Assembly (NCBI RefSeq): GCF_028769735.1
Contig: NC_088178.1
Location: 5,336,001 to 5,400,000, forward strand
DNA from: Zonotrichia leucophrys gambelii
Lineage: Eukaryota > Chordata > Aves > Passeriformes > Passerellidae
Length of the DNA stretch: 64,000 nt
Direction of reading: 5' to 3'
Numbering within the stretch: position 1 is the first letter of the stretch; each line of letters opens with the position of its first letter. Shown in pieces: positions 37,746-48,269 of the stretch. The translations under genes and the position numbers were made by a program. The notes beneath the pieces were generated by a model. That model saw only the letters and a list, made by a program, of their open reading frames with translations. It was not told the origin of the DNA and did not search any database.

Positions 37746-38921
37746 AAAAGATTTCTCTTACTATTACCTGGAAAAAAGAAGATGTTCCAGAACATCAAAT
37801 AATGATATTCCTATAGTTTTAGGACAGTTGAAGGTGCCATCCTGCTTCCATCTCACTTTTTAAAAAATTTTGACCCAACACCATTACATTCTCTATTTTG
37901 TTTTTCTTCCTCTTTTTTTCTTTTTTCTTTTCTCCTGAGCTATTTTGTGTGTATATATAACACAATTTTAAAGAACTGTCAGGTTTCTCAAATAAACAGG
38001 CACAGCAGCAGTGAAAAATAATAAAAAACCTGTGAAAAATCTGATTAATTTTGTGTTCTGTGCAAAACAAGCTCCTATTTTATCCTGTTTTTTATCAGAT
38101 TCATATCTAGGCATCACTAAGAAAGAAAGAGTATTCAGGAAGAGCATTTCTGCTCAGCTGCAGAGAAAATTTAAAAATACATTTCTTTATTTATATAAAA
38201 CTAAGAAAGCTGTCAGACTAAATACATTTTTATTCATGTGAATATATGAAGGTTAAAGTGAGTGATGAATACATTAAATACACATTATATTGCTCACAGA
38301 AAAGGAAGCACAACTCAGAAGTTTAATGCTGTATTTCAAGTAGAATCTTTTGCTTTACTTGCTTGTTTATGAGCTTTTCCCCAAATCCCCTCTCCTCTGC
38401 ACAGCTCCCAGTGCAATTAATTAAAAGAATGCAAATTCCAGCAAACCAAAAACCCACCAGTAACCTAAAAAGGGGGTAGAATAAATTAATCTATTCCTCT
38501 GAATTTCTTTTAAACATTTTTCTTCACATTTTAAGGGTTGGAGATGTGGACCAGCGCTGAATAGTTCATGCCTGTGACATAGAAAGCAATCATTTGTAGG
38601 AAAGCCTGAAACAAATTTCAACAATGAAAGTTAAATTCAAAGTTCTAAACAGACTTTTTTACTCCTGAGAGGAGAAATATCTCTTTAATCTCCCCTTTTA
38701 TATAGTGGATAACTAATTAGATGGTAGTATTTAAGTAGAGCTGCAAAAAAAGCAGTTTATAAATCCTAATACTTTGTGTTCATTTTCTGAATTTTCCCTC
38801 ACTCTATGCAGTTATTAGCAGTTTTGATTAATTCAACAGGAATAGGGAGCAGGATTTCAGTATTTCTTGTGCACCTAACTGTTTGGCAGATAGCAAAATA
38901 AATGTAAAAAAAATCACTAAA
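37746..38921. other. Unique AT-rich DNA
   Basis: No gene or transposon recognised. Confidence 0.5.
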
Positions 38922-39084
38922 ACAATTGAACACCAAACATCATAAACTACAGATTTTCTTAGACCCATGGTAAGATTGAATAATAATAATTTGTTCTACA
39001 TTACTTATTTTTATAGGATACAAAAAAATTAATTTATGGTTAATTTCATACAGTTATTTTTTCTGTATTTCCTAAAAATCTGGG
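38922..39084 (+). repeat. Local direct duplication, copy 1
   Basis: This block (from aattgaacacc to aaatctgggt) recurs in the same orientation at 40705-40873. By eye there are about 18 substitutions over roughly 165 bases plus a 6-base difference in a taa run, so identity is near 89%. It abuts the LINE reverse-transcriptase relic that follows it. Confidence 0.9.
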
Positions 39085-39094
39085 TTATAAGTGT

Positions 39095-39900
39095 TGGGGT
39101 AGTGACAAAGCCTGGAAATGCCAGTCCAGTGCTGTTTAACATGCACAGCGTGTGCTCCAGGCAGGGTCGTTGGTTCTATAAGCACAATCTTAATTACTGT
39201 CTTTATGCTGATGACATCCAAATATAATAGGTGTATCAAACAGCTCCTGATGACTTAGATAAATCTGTCTCCACTCTGGAAAGATACTTACTAGACATTA
39301 AGTGTGGAGTGTCTGCTAACATTTGGTGCTTAAACCAGAATTGATTTTATTTGGCCCGCTGCCTGCTAAGTAGCAGCACCTCATTTATGGTACCACTGGT
39401 TGGAAATAGAAAATTGCCTCCTTGCTGAATAATTTTGGTGTTATATTTGACCCTGAAATTTGTTCTGAGGCCACATTGTTAAGTCTTCATATTTACACAT
39501 CAGGAATTTAGCAAGGTTAAGGACATTGCTGGTTCAGCAGGATGCACAGCTCTTGATTTATGGCCCACCACAGCGAGGTTGGAATGCCATAATTCATTGT
39601 TTGCAGGTTTCCCCGAGCTGTTTGTTGTACACACTTGAGCTGTACAGAGTCCAACACTTCCAGCACTTGCTAGAAATCAGCTACAGGATAATATCTGAGG
39701 AGGATGTGGCTGGCTGTCAAAAGGATTCTGTCCATGTTTAGGAATTCTTCCACTCAGAAATCAGCTGGTTCAGAGGTAGCTGGAGACATCTAAATATCTA
39801 AAGCAGATTCTTTACAGATCCTTGAGGAATTTTTCTGGTATGAAATGAATTTGTATAAATTTCCCATTTTCCCTGCAAATTCTCCAGAAATCTTGGTTCT
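39095..39900 (+). mobile_element. Decayed L2-type LINE, reverse transcriptase remnant
   Basis: Translating the plus strand with frame changes gives a recognisable non-LTR reverse transcriptase trail. First comes PVLFNMHSVCS, then NYCLYADDIQI at about 39185-39225, which holds the YADD active-site motif. Next is LERYLLDIKCGVSAN at about 39275 (usual pattern: L-x-x-C-L-x-D-I-x-x-W-M-x-x-N). GVIFDPEI follows at about 39440 (usual GVxFDxxL). Last is a stretch after RLRTLLVQQDAQLLIYGPPQRGWNA that aligns with the region around the LDYCN motif of this family, though the motif itself is lost. The spacing fits the L2/CR1 superfamily and reads most like L2. It is riddled with stops and is an ancient dead copy. 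Confidence 0.7.
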
Positions 39901-40660
39901 TTTTAAGAATATGATTTTACTTAATTTGAGGAGCTGCTTACTTAATAGCAGTTTATTTAATTCCTCTTAAGATCTTTCACTTGTGCTGATAGGTACTGTT
40001 AAACCACTTGAACTATTACTTGCAAAAGCATTTATTTTATCTGATTTGGCCTCAGTATTTGAACTGAGTCTCTTTTACTTTTGTGAGGCCCCGTGATTTT
40101 ATGCATTTGAAGAATGACCAGCTGATATTTGGCCTTGAAATTTAGGAGAGGTGAAGATGGGTGGTGGTCCGAAGTGTCTTTATTGATCCCATAATAACAG
40201 TGGAGATAAAATTATGTGGTGTTAACCTCACCAACAGGCAAACTTTAGGAGGCAAGAAGTCAGTGTTACTTCAGTAACAGTGTAATTAAATACAAACAGA
40301 TGCTCAGTACAAGACCAAAACCACACACAACCTTTTTTTAAAGTTTGTTTAATGCTGTTTTAGCAGTGCTCTGTTTTCTGTTGCCTTTCTCAGTGTCATG
40401 TGCTTCTCTCAAAGCAGAACCTTTTAGTCTCAGGTCTGTCAGACTTGGTGTTTGCTCCACGTGGAGAATTATCAACGCCTTCTTTAGCTCTTTCCTTTCC
40501 AATTGTCATTCTGGAGTGCCTCAGATTGCCTCAATCGGTTTTCCATAGGAAAAAAAAGCTTTCCTGAGGACAGTCTTCTCTACACTGCAGACATTTTGGT
40601 CCCAAGATGAGTGTTTCTGATATATACATAAATATAGATATATAAAGAAATAAGTTTGTC
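39901..40660. other. AT-rich DNA between the LINE relic and the second duplication copy
   Basis: No recognisable feature. Part may be the degraded 3' end of the LINE. Confidence 0.45.
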
Positions 40661-40690
40661 TGTATATATATATATATATATACACACAGA
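40661..40690. repeat. (TA)n microsatellite
   Basis: A short TA dinucleotide run followed by cacaca. Confidence 0.9.
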
Positions 40691-40700
40691 CATATATTAA

Positions 40701-40873
40701 AAAAATTGAACACCTAACATCATATGCCACAGGTTTTCTTAGACCCAGGGTAGGATTGAATAATAATAATAATAATTTGTTCCACATTACTTATTACTAT
40801 AGGATACCAAAAAATTGAATTTATGGTTATTTTCATAAAGTTATTTTTTCTTTATTTCTTAAAATTCTGGGTA
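40701..40873 (+). repeat. Local direct duplication, copy 2
   Basis: The partner of 38922-39084, about 1.78 kb downstream in the same orientation, with two extra taa units. It is followed by gatagatacatatata and a 12-base A run. Confidence 0.9.
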
Positions 40874-43030
40874 GATAGATACATATATATATATCTGAAA
40901 AAAAAAAAAGTTTTTTTACTCTCAATTTCCCCACCCAAAGCAGCTTTAAAAAAATGAACCCTATTGATCTCTAGATTTTATTGCTGTTTAGGATGATTTC
41001 CAGACTGGTAAATTGCCCCAACCTCTGACCCTAATGTGCTTTCACACCTTTAAGGACACTTGTCTCCTGTTACATTTTTGGTGCCATGTGTGGAAAGGCC
41101 TCCAACAGATTCCTGAGTTTGCAAAGTGGGTCATGCAGTCAAGTGGAAGAACATAGCCTTTGGATACTCTGGAGATGTTGTATTGGGATGATTGCTCTGG
41201 AAGTGCTTCCAATTATAAAGATTGCTTCCCCCAAAGGAAAAGAGACTTTGATGTTAGTGAGTTATCTCAAAACAGTTGGAGATACAATAAAATCCTATCA
41301 GAAACCAGCATCAACGCGTGCCATTGACACATCAGGTCTCAAGACAACATTTACCAAGAACCAGATAAGCCTGAGGCTTCCTCTTCCTTAATTAAACTTA
41401 ATTAGATTGTCTTTCTGAAGTTTTTTCACTCAGGAATGATTGAAGCCATTGGATTAGTGAGTGGAATTTTCACTGAATGGTTTTTGGAAGAACTGCTATT
41501 ACAGCAGGTGGGTAAAGCTCTTTCCAAACCCACACATTCCCACAAGGATTTTATGTAGACAGAGGGGGCTTTGGGGATGTCTTGCACTTCCACATTTCTT
41601 TGTGAACATGGACGAAGCAAAACAAATTGTCTCACTAAAAAATCAGCTCTCATAGAATTTTTACCATCCCAGCATGTCTGTGGTTTACCTAATGGCTGTT
41701 CTGATAATTAAACTTTTACAGTGGAAGTGATAATTTCTGATACTCGAGCCACATCCATGCATATTCAAAAGGGGTTTGTTTTTGCACACCTCCTGATTGC
41801 CATCTCTCAACAAACATCAGATTGTTTCCATTATCAGTTCACAATACCTTTCCTTGATGGTAAATGTCTTTCATTTGCCTAAATGGAAATGAGAATGCAA
41901 TTATGGATATTTATAACTATGCATAATACAATTTTTTTCAGACAATCATGGGACTAAAGGGATGAACTTTGTTTTCTGTCAGTTCATATTATGGCTTGCT
42001 AAAACTTGCCTTCTACCTATGTACATTTGTCAAGTAAAATGATAATTCCATCATTGGACATTTTAGTAAACGATTGCTGTGATTAGTTAAATTATAGCCA
42101 CACACAATAGCCATCAGTGCTGACTGCGTATCATTTATATGATTAAACAATTTTTAAGCAACTTATTTATTGTTTTTTTCTAATTTTACTCATTTAAACA
42201 AAGTGCAACATTAGAAAAGTACTTTCTGTAGGTTTTGTCTGATTATCTGAATAATTTGATATTGTAACATAATGTGGATGCCAGGTTTGTTTGTTTGTAG
42301 CTTATAGGACAGAGATATAAATGCATAAAACCAAAATAATACACACAGTGGAAAGAGGAAAAATGTATACATTTGAGAAAATGCTTTTCTCAGTGTTTCA
42401 CAATTAACTGCAGGATTATTAATGATACACCTTTTATGTTTAAAAATAAACTCCATGATATAATGATAAGTAATTTGTATTGTCTTTTTTTGGCAATATG
42501 TTTAAGAAAATAAATGGGGGGAAAAAAGATTTGGTCATTTTCCAGCATAAAAATTATGAGTTTATTTTCTATCCTCCAGAATACATTTGGAATGGCTCTA
42601 ATGTTTTTTAACCAAAGCTTTTGGCACAGGTCTGGACTAAATAAAGCATTAAAAGAAGGAGTTGATCACAGATAACCTCTAGGATTTTGTTATCAATTTT
42701 TCCTTTTGACTCAGTGATATCTTTCCACTGTTTTTTTTTCCCTTTCACTTTAATTCTGAAAGATTTGACAACTCCCCCTTTGATGACTGAGTACGAACTC
42801 TATGCAGTTTTTTATTTACTACTATATAGAAAGATACTTTCCCCTTCTTTTTCTGTCTAGTTTGAGCACCTTGCTTAGTCAGAAGTACAAATAAAATGAT
42901 ATGTTAAAGAAGATCTGGGTGAGAAAATAGTCTCACAAATTTTATGCAACAATGTAAAACAGAAAGAAAAATCTGCTCAAGGTACCAACTGTTTCTAGAA
43001 GATACTTTTGTCCATGAAATGTTATAAATA
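40874..43030. other. Unique AT-rich DNA
   Basis: No gene, RNA or transposon recognised. A 101-codon plus-strand frame at 41086-41391 has no family resemblance. Confidence 0.5.
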
Positions 43031-43091
43031 AAATATTAGATAGATAAATAATTAAAGATTATAGATATTATAGATAAATAGATATAGATAT

Positions 43092-43153
<62 letters not shown>

Positions 43154-43180
43154 TAGATATTATAGATAAATAATTAAAGG
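43031..43180. repeat. (TAGA)n microsatellite with degraded flanks
   Basis: A clean TAGA/GATA array at about 43091-43150 is flanked by looser copies (tagataaataattaaag appears on both sides), which suggests the array grew within a small duplicated AT-rich segment. Confidence 0.93.
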
Positions 43181-43361
43181 GAGCCTGGTCAGTGTTTTAT
43201 TAGCTTTTAGTAAAAATCAGTATCTGGGAACTAACATATGAACAATTCTTTTGATTGTAGGGAGAGAAAACAACTTTGCTTTCTCATTTCCCTCAGTGGG
43301 AGGTGCTCATTGTCAGCACCTCTGTAGGAAATGTCATAACCTCACTGAATTTGTCTATATT

Positions 43362-43427
43362 GCAATTAATAATCTATGACTATAGAGCAATTAATAACCT
43401 AAGACTATATACAGAGCAATTAATAAG
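43362..43427. repeat. Small minisatellite, gcaattaataa units
   Basis: Three imperfect units of 25-29 bases start at 43362, 43387 and 43416. Each begins gcaattaat and is followed by a ctatgac/ctaagac-type sequence and tatagag/tatacagag. Confidence 0.85.
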
Positions 43428-43889
43428 TAAAGCTTTGCTCTATTTTCAATCTCTTGGGTCACATTTTATTCACACTCAGATGTTTTCTTAATACACTTAA
43501 GACAGTTGTCAGTGTCCACAGCTGCCACCTATTCCCAAATTCAGATTAATATCTGTCATGGTTCTGTAATAATGGTCTCCTCAAGTAGGGCAAGCCTAAC
43601 TGCAGCTTCATTACTGACAAATAAAAACAAAATATCTACAGCTGCAGTTGTTGCTCATTCCCACAACTCTTCTCTCCTCCTTTAGCATTCAACTCTCCCT
43701 CCTGCTTGGAGTCTCATCATTTCAGTTTATACATTTGAACGATGAAATACCAGAAGCAATTTCACACGCTGTTTCCCTGCATTTGTTCTTATTATTGTTT
43801 TTTACTAGAAAACACGTATAGTTTCCAAGGAGGGAGGGCAGTGGCACAGAAGTAGCCAAACTCTTTCTTCTAGGTGGTTCCTAGAGTCA
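43428..43889. other. Unique AT-rich DNA
   Basis: No feature recognised. Confidence 0.45.
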
Positions 43890-44106
43890 TGAGAAGAGAC
43901 AAATCAACACAAGCTGAAACACAGAAAATTCCACTTAAACATAAGGAAAATTTCAGATTGGGTCAGGTTTTTTTTCCTCTTACTTTGTGAGAGTGTTTGA
44001 GTATGGAAACAGGTTATCCAGAAAGGTTGTGGAATTAGTGGGATGGTTGGTCCAGATGATGTCCAGAGCTTCATTCAAACTCAGATCTTCTAAGGTTCTG
44101 GAACAT
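43890..44106 (+). mobile_element. CR1 LINE fragment, degraded
   Basis: A diverged plus-strand CR1-type piece: caagctgaaacacagaaaat, tccacttaaacataaggaaa, then ggttatccagaaaggttgtg and tccagagcttcattcaaact. The blocks match the CR1 order 'aaactgaaacacaggaaattcc ... gaggttgtggagtc...'. It lacks the terminal octamers. Confidence 0.75.
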
Positions 44107-44497
44107 AGATGATGTTTTTCAGCATTAAATAAACTCACAGTTTAAAACATTTCAAAATGCCTCTGAATTTTTCTCTCCAAATCAGTGTATGAAATGTATG
44201 AAAGCATGCTAAAATATTAAAATAAATCCCAAACAAGCAGACCAAAGGTTCTGAGACTCTTTTAGTTTGCACTTTGCTAGGAAGTCCTTTGCACTCTTCC
44301 CTTCTGATATAAAGCCAATCCAATTATTGCAACTCCCCTCCACAACTTACACCCTTAAGAAGTACTTTTGGAGTAGTATTTCAATTTGGCATCTACCAAA
44401 TGTCATGGGGTTTTAATTTAAATATAGGGAGTCATAAATACTGTTGCACCAAGCTGTTGGTGAGCGTAATTTTCCACAGTTATATGTCCTCATGGAA
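44107..44497. other. Unique AT-rich DNA between two CR1 pieces
   Basis: No feature recognised. Confidence 0.4.
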
Positions 44498-44565
44498 AAT
44501 TCCTTACTCAAGCTGATAATTAAGGTCTCTTCCAACCCAAACCACTCTGCGATTCTCTGATTCTT
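44498..44565 (+). mobile_element. CR1 LINE 3' terminus, short
   Basis: This plus-strand piece of about 70 bp has aattaaggtctcttccaacc, caaaccactctgcgattctc and tgattct. It is the very 3' end of a CR1, either a severely truncated insertion or the detached end of the fragment at 43890. Confidence 0.8.
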
Positions 44566-46060
44566 ACAGAATTAAGGATAATCTGCGCTCCCATTGTTTA
44601 TTCTTTTTCAGAAGTAGTGTTTCACTTCTTGCATTGTCATTCAACTTCCATCTCCTAATATAACACAACCTTTCAGAGGTCTCTGACTCAACTCATCCTG
44701 TTGAAGTTTAAAGCATTTTATTGTCATGGGCTGCTGTGTCACATTGATTTGCATCAGGAAATGTTTACAAGAACTATAACAGCCCTTCAAGGTCTTACTA
44801 CGTCAAGAGTGACTAATATTAAGTGTTGTTCAGTGGCAGATGAGAAATACAAATATATATGCCGTACTTTTTTTCATATATATATGTTAACATTATTTAT
44901 TCATGATGGATACACTCTTAGCTCAAGCCTTTAATTTCAATTCCACACAGATTTTGGCAGGATACCAGATTTATTTGAATTCAACAGCAAACTTATATTG
45001 ACTATGATAGATAATCATTGAAAATGCAAGATTCATCCCAAACAGCCCAATAATCCATAATCCTGAGTTCTTTAATGGCATTTAACAGTATTATTTTTTT
45101 GTTTTATTTTAATGTCATACAGATTACAAGAGTTAGGTAGAAAACTGAAGATATTGTACACATTTTCCTCAAGTTCACTGGTAGGCAATGTAAGAATTGA
45201 TTCAGAGCTTGAACTGGCACTACAAGTTCTCTTCTTCAAATCTGGTCTGTAAGCTGGAATTGGTTTCCAACACATCTGGGAAATGATGATGATGATGATG
45301 ATAATGATCTTCAAAATGACAAAACCACACAGATTGGTTCCCTTTAGACCAGTACAATAGAACAGGAAGTGCCAGATACTCATCTGGTCAAGCTCCAGGC
45401 TTCCATTATTTGAGTAATATTTCTTCCCATTTTCCTTGGATTCGTGATTTTTCCTCTTTCCACCTGATTTCTGTTTATCTTTCTGTTCACAAGGTAGATA
45501 ACACAGGAATACTCATTGTATATCTACCTTAGAAATACACGGAAATGAATTTTCTCTGTATTTTCTTTAATCTTAATTTTTACACCAGATTTTATCAGTG
45601 CACTTAATGCATCTGTTCAGTTCTAGGGAAATAAGGGATAAGGAAAGGTGAACATAGAGGATAAGGAATAGAGATCTGGACTTTGTTTGTGTTGGAACCA
45701 GGGGAATGATAAGTGGTTTTTGTGACATCTCCTAAGGAGAACAACTTGCTGTATATTGCTCTGTAATTTGCTTGCAACAGAATCTGTAGATTTGCCTTTC
45801 TGGATACAGAAATATACCAATTAGGTGGAAAAGACATAGAAAACAAAATGGGAAAATGATATATCTACTGATAAACAGATGCTGTGTTGGGTGGCTTTTA
45901 CCCTGTCTTTTAAAATCAGCTTGCAGTTAGACTTAGTAAACAGCATATGCTTGTTGATATAATAGTAGAAGTAGTCCAGATTTCTAAGATTTCTCTGTGG
46001 CGTAGTTATTGATTAACTTGCAGAAAGCTGAAAGCTCTTTGGCTCTAAAGATTTGATGCA
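44566..46060. other. Unique AT-rich DNA with a short GAT array
   Basis: No gene recognised. An imperfect GAT trinucleotide array lies at about 45283-45306. Confidence 0.5.
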
Positions 46061-46069
46061 ATGCTATTT

Positions 46070-46125
46070 GTGTGTGTATATATATATATATATATATAAA
46101 TACATATATATATATACATATATAA
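46070..46125. repeat. (TA)n / ATATAC microsatellite
   Basis: TA dinucleotide runs interrupted by aaatacatata. The Tyr/Ile-repeat frame across it is an artefact. Confidence 0.92.
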
Positions 46126-46165
46126 TAAGAAAGCTGGAGATAAAAAAGAATTGTACTAACTTATG

Positions 46166-46247
46166 GAAAGAAAAAGAAAAAGAAAAAGAAAAAGAAAAAG
46201 AAAAAGAAAAAGAAAAAGAAAAAGAAAAAGAAAAAGAAAAAGGAAAA
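46166..46247. repeat. (AAAAAG)n microsatellite
   Basis: A hexanucleotide array of gaaaaa units, about 80 bases and purine-only. The Lys/Glu-repeat frame is an artefact. Confidence 0.95.
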
Positions 46248-46962
46248 AGTGAATGCTGGTCCTTAATATCATAAATGTGTCAAGATCCTGCTTTTATTAA
46301 AAGTTCAATGGAGGGGAAATTTCTATCAGTCATGTATATTACTATCATGCCTTAGAGGAATCTGGAGGGATAGGAAGCAAATGTCACACTTCTGCAAATG
46401 TGAAAGAAAAGGGAAAGAAACAATTTATCTGTCAATCTTAAATCAGTGACTTCAATGCTGATCACGGGAAAAAGTAATGAAATAATGGAATGCATTGTAT
46501 AAAAAAAATTAATTACTAGTTTCTTCATGAACGTCAATCTTGTGGTTTTGTGTAACACAGCTCTCACCCAGAGTAACACATAATCATACTTAAGGTGTGT
46601 TAATGGGAGTAAACCTCAGCTTTATACTTTAGATTGCAAATTGGTTTGTTTAATTTGCTTAAATGACAAAATTGTCCTGCTGCCTAAAAGAATGTGCAAA
46701 GTTAGGAGGTACAGCCTCAAAACTTGTTTAAGGTGTTGCTGGGGTTTCAGTGGAGAGGGTGGGACCCTTTCCTGCTGTCACTTCATCAAAGGTCACCTGC
46801 ATCAGTGCTGAGCATAAGCTGAGGGAGTGGATGGACACACAGCTCCTCAGGAAGTTGTTTGGGAAGTGTCAGTGCTGAGCTCAAAGCCATAAAGTAACTT
46901 TGTGAAATTGCCACATGAGGGGAAAAACCCCAGAGCTCTGAGCTGTGGGATCACATATCCCA
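46248..46962. other. Unique AT-rich DNA
   Basis: No feature recognised. Confidence 0.45.
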
Positions 46963-47412
46963 AAATCACGGAATCATTAATGTTGAAAAAAGCCTTCCAG
47001 ATCATCAAGGCCAACCTTTGATCACATACACCCATGCCCACTAAACCACAAAGTGCCCACAGAGTGCCATGTCTACATATTTTTTGGACACCTCCAGGCA
47101 TGAGGACTCTAGCACTGCCCTAGGCAGCCGCTGCCAAGGCCTGACCACCCTTTCCATGGGGAAATTCCTCCTGATGTCCACCCTGAGCCTGCCCTGGCCC
47201 AGCCTGAGGCCGTTCCCTCTCCTCCTGTCCCTGTTCCTGGGAGCACAGCCCGACCCCCCTGGCTGTCCCCTCCTGTCAGGAGCTGTGCAGAGCCACAAGG
47301 TCCCCCCTGAGCCTCCTTTTCTCCAGGCTGAGCCCCTTTCCAGCCCCCTCAGCCCCTCCTGGTGCTCCAGACCCTTCCCCAGCTCTGTTCCCTTCCCTGG
47401 GCATGCCCCTCA
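46963..47412 (-). mobile_element. CR1 LINE fragment, 3' part, about 450 bp (longest copy)
   Basis: A minus-strand CR1 with its 3' end at 46963. The plus strand shows aaaatcacggaatcattaat, gccttccagatcatcaaggc, ccactaaaccacaaagtgcc, then GC-rich ctgaccaccctttccatggg, ctcctgatgtccaccctgag and gtcaggagctgtgcagagcc. It is the minus-strand counterpart of 34884-35252. The 148-codon Leu/Pro/Ser-rich plus-strand frame at 47069-47515 is an antisense artefact of this element. Confidence 0.94.
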
Positions 47413-48269
47413 GTGCAGAATTCCTGAAGTTTGGGCCATAATTGTTCAGGAACCAAAGCTTTGTCATTTAGTTTACAGGTGGCTATACAGGGATTACTTC
47501 ATGTTCTATAAATAGGAACCATAAAATCACAGTACAAAAACCATTTCTGAACTTAAGATTTTTGAAACGGAGAAGAAAATGACAGAAAAAATTCATTGGA
47601 GAAATATTGAAACAAGCTCTGTCAAGTGTCTGCCAAAGATTAACTGCTACAAGAAGGAAATAAGGAACCAATCCATGGAAGTGAAAGTTTTCTATCTCTC
47701 CAGGCTAACAAACCACTTTCCTTAATCAAGTGCATTTTCTGCAGGCTTTACTTAGTCTCACTCTGGAGTGAGTGTCACAAATGACATTAAATCTGATGAC
47801 TATAATGTTAAAAGCTCAACAAATGTGAAATATCATTTCCATGGGAAATGTCAGGTACAGATGTGATCCTCATACACTACCAGAAAAAACCCTTCAATAT
47901 GAGATCTTTGAGGCTCTTACTTTATTGAGCAATCAAAATGATATTTTTATACCTAAGTGAAAACCCCACAACAATTAAAACAGGTCTATAAATTTCAAGA
48001 ATAAACTTTATTTTTGAATTAATGAAATGGTTGACGTTTTTTCTCTTTTATAAAACCAAACTGTCAAAACAGCTATTTTTTTTCCCAGATATATGTGATG
48101 CTTTAACAATGTAGATTTGCAGCTGTTTTTTAGTCTTTTCCAGATACCAGTATTAACATTTATGCTTTAGGCTTGACTATGTGCTTAAATATTATTTAAT
48201 TCTACATAAAGTAAGCTTTGTCAATATACTAAATATTCAGAGTATAGGAATTTTGGATGGAAATTTTCA
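47413..48269. other. Unique AT-rich DNA
   Basis: No feature recognised. An 8-base T run at 48076-48083 is too short and too far away to be a convincing poly(A) tail of the neighbouring open frame. Confidence 0.45.

Noticed and set aside
37400..37816. 138-codon Lys/Arg/Glu-rich frame and its overlapping frames
   Set aside because: Produced by the GAAAGA hexamer array.
47069..47515. 148-codon Leu/Pro/Ser-rich plus-strand frame
   Set aside because: It is antisense to a CR1 LINE fragment.
48076..48083. 8-base T run as the poly(A) tail of a minus-strand retrocopy
   Set aside because: Too short and about 190 bases beyond the stop codon, with nothing special around it.
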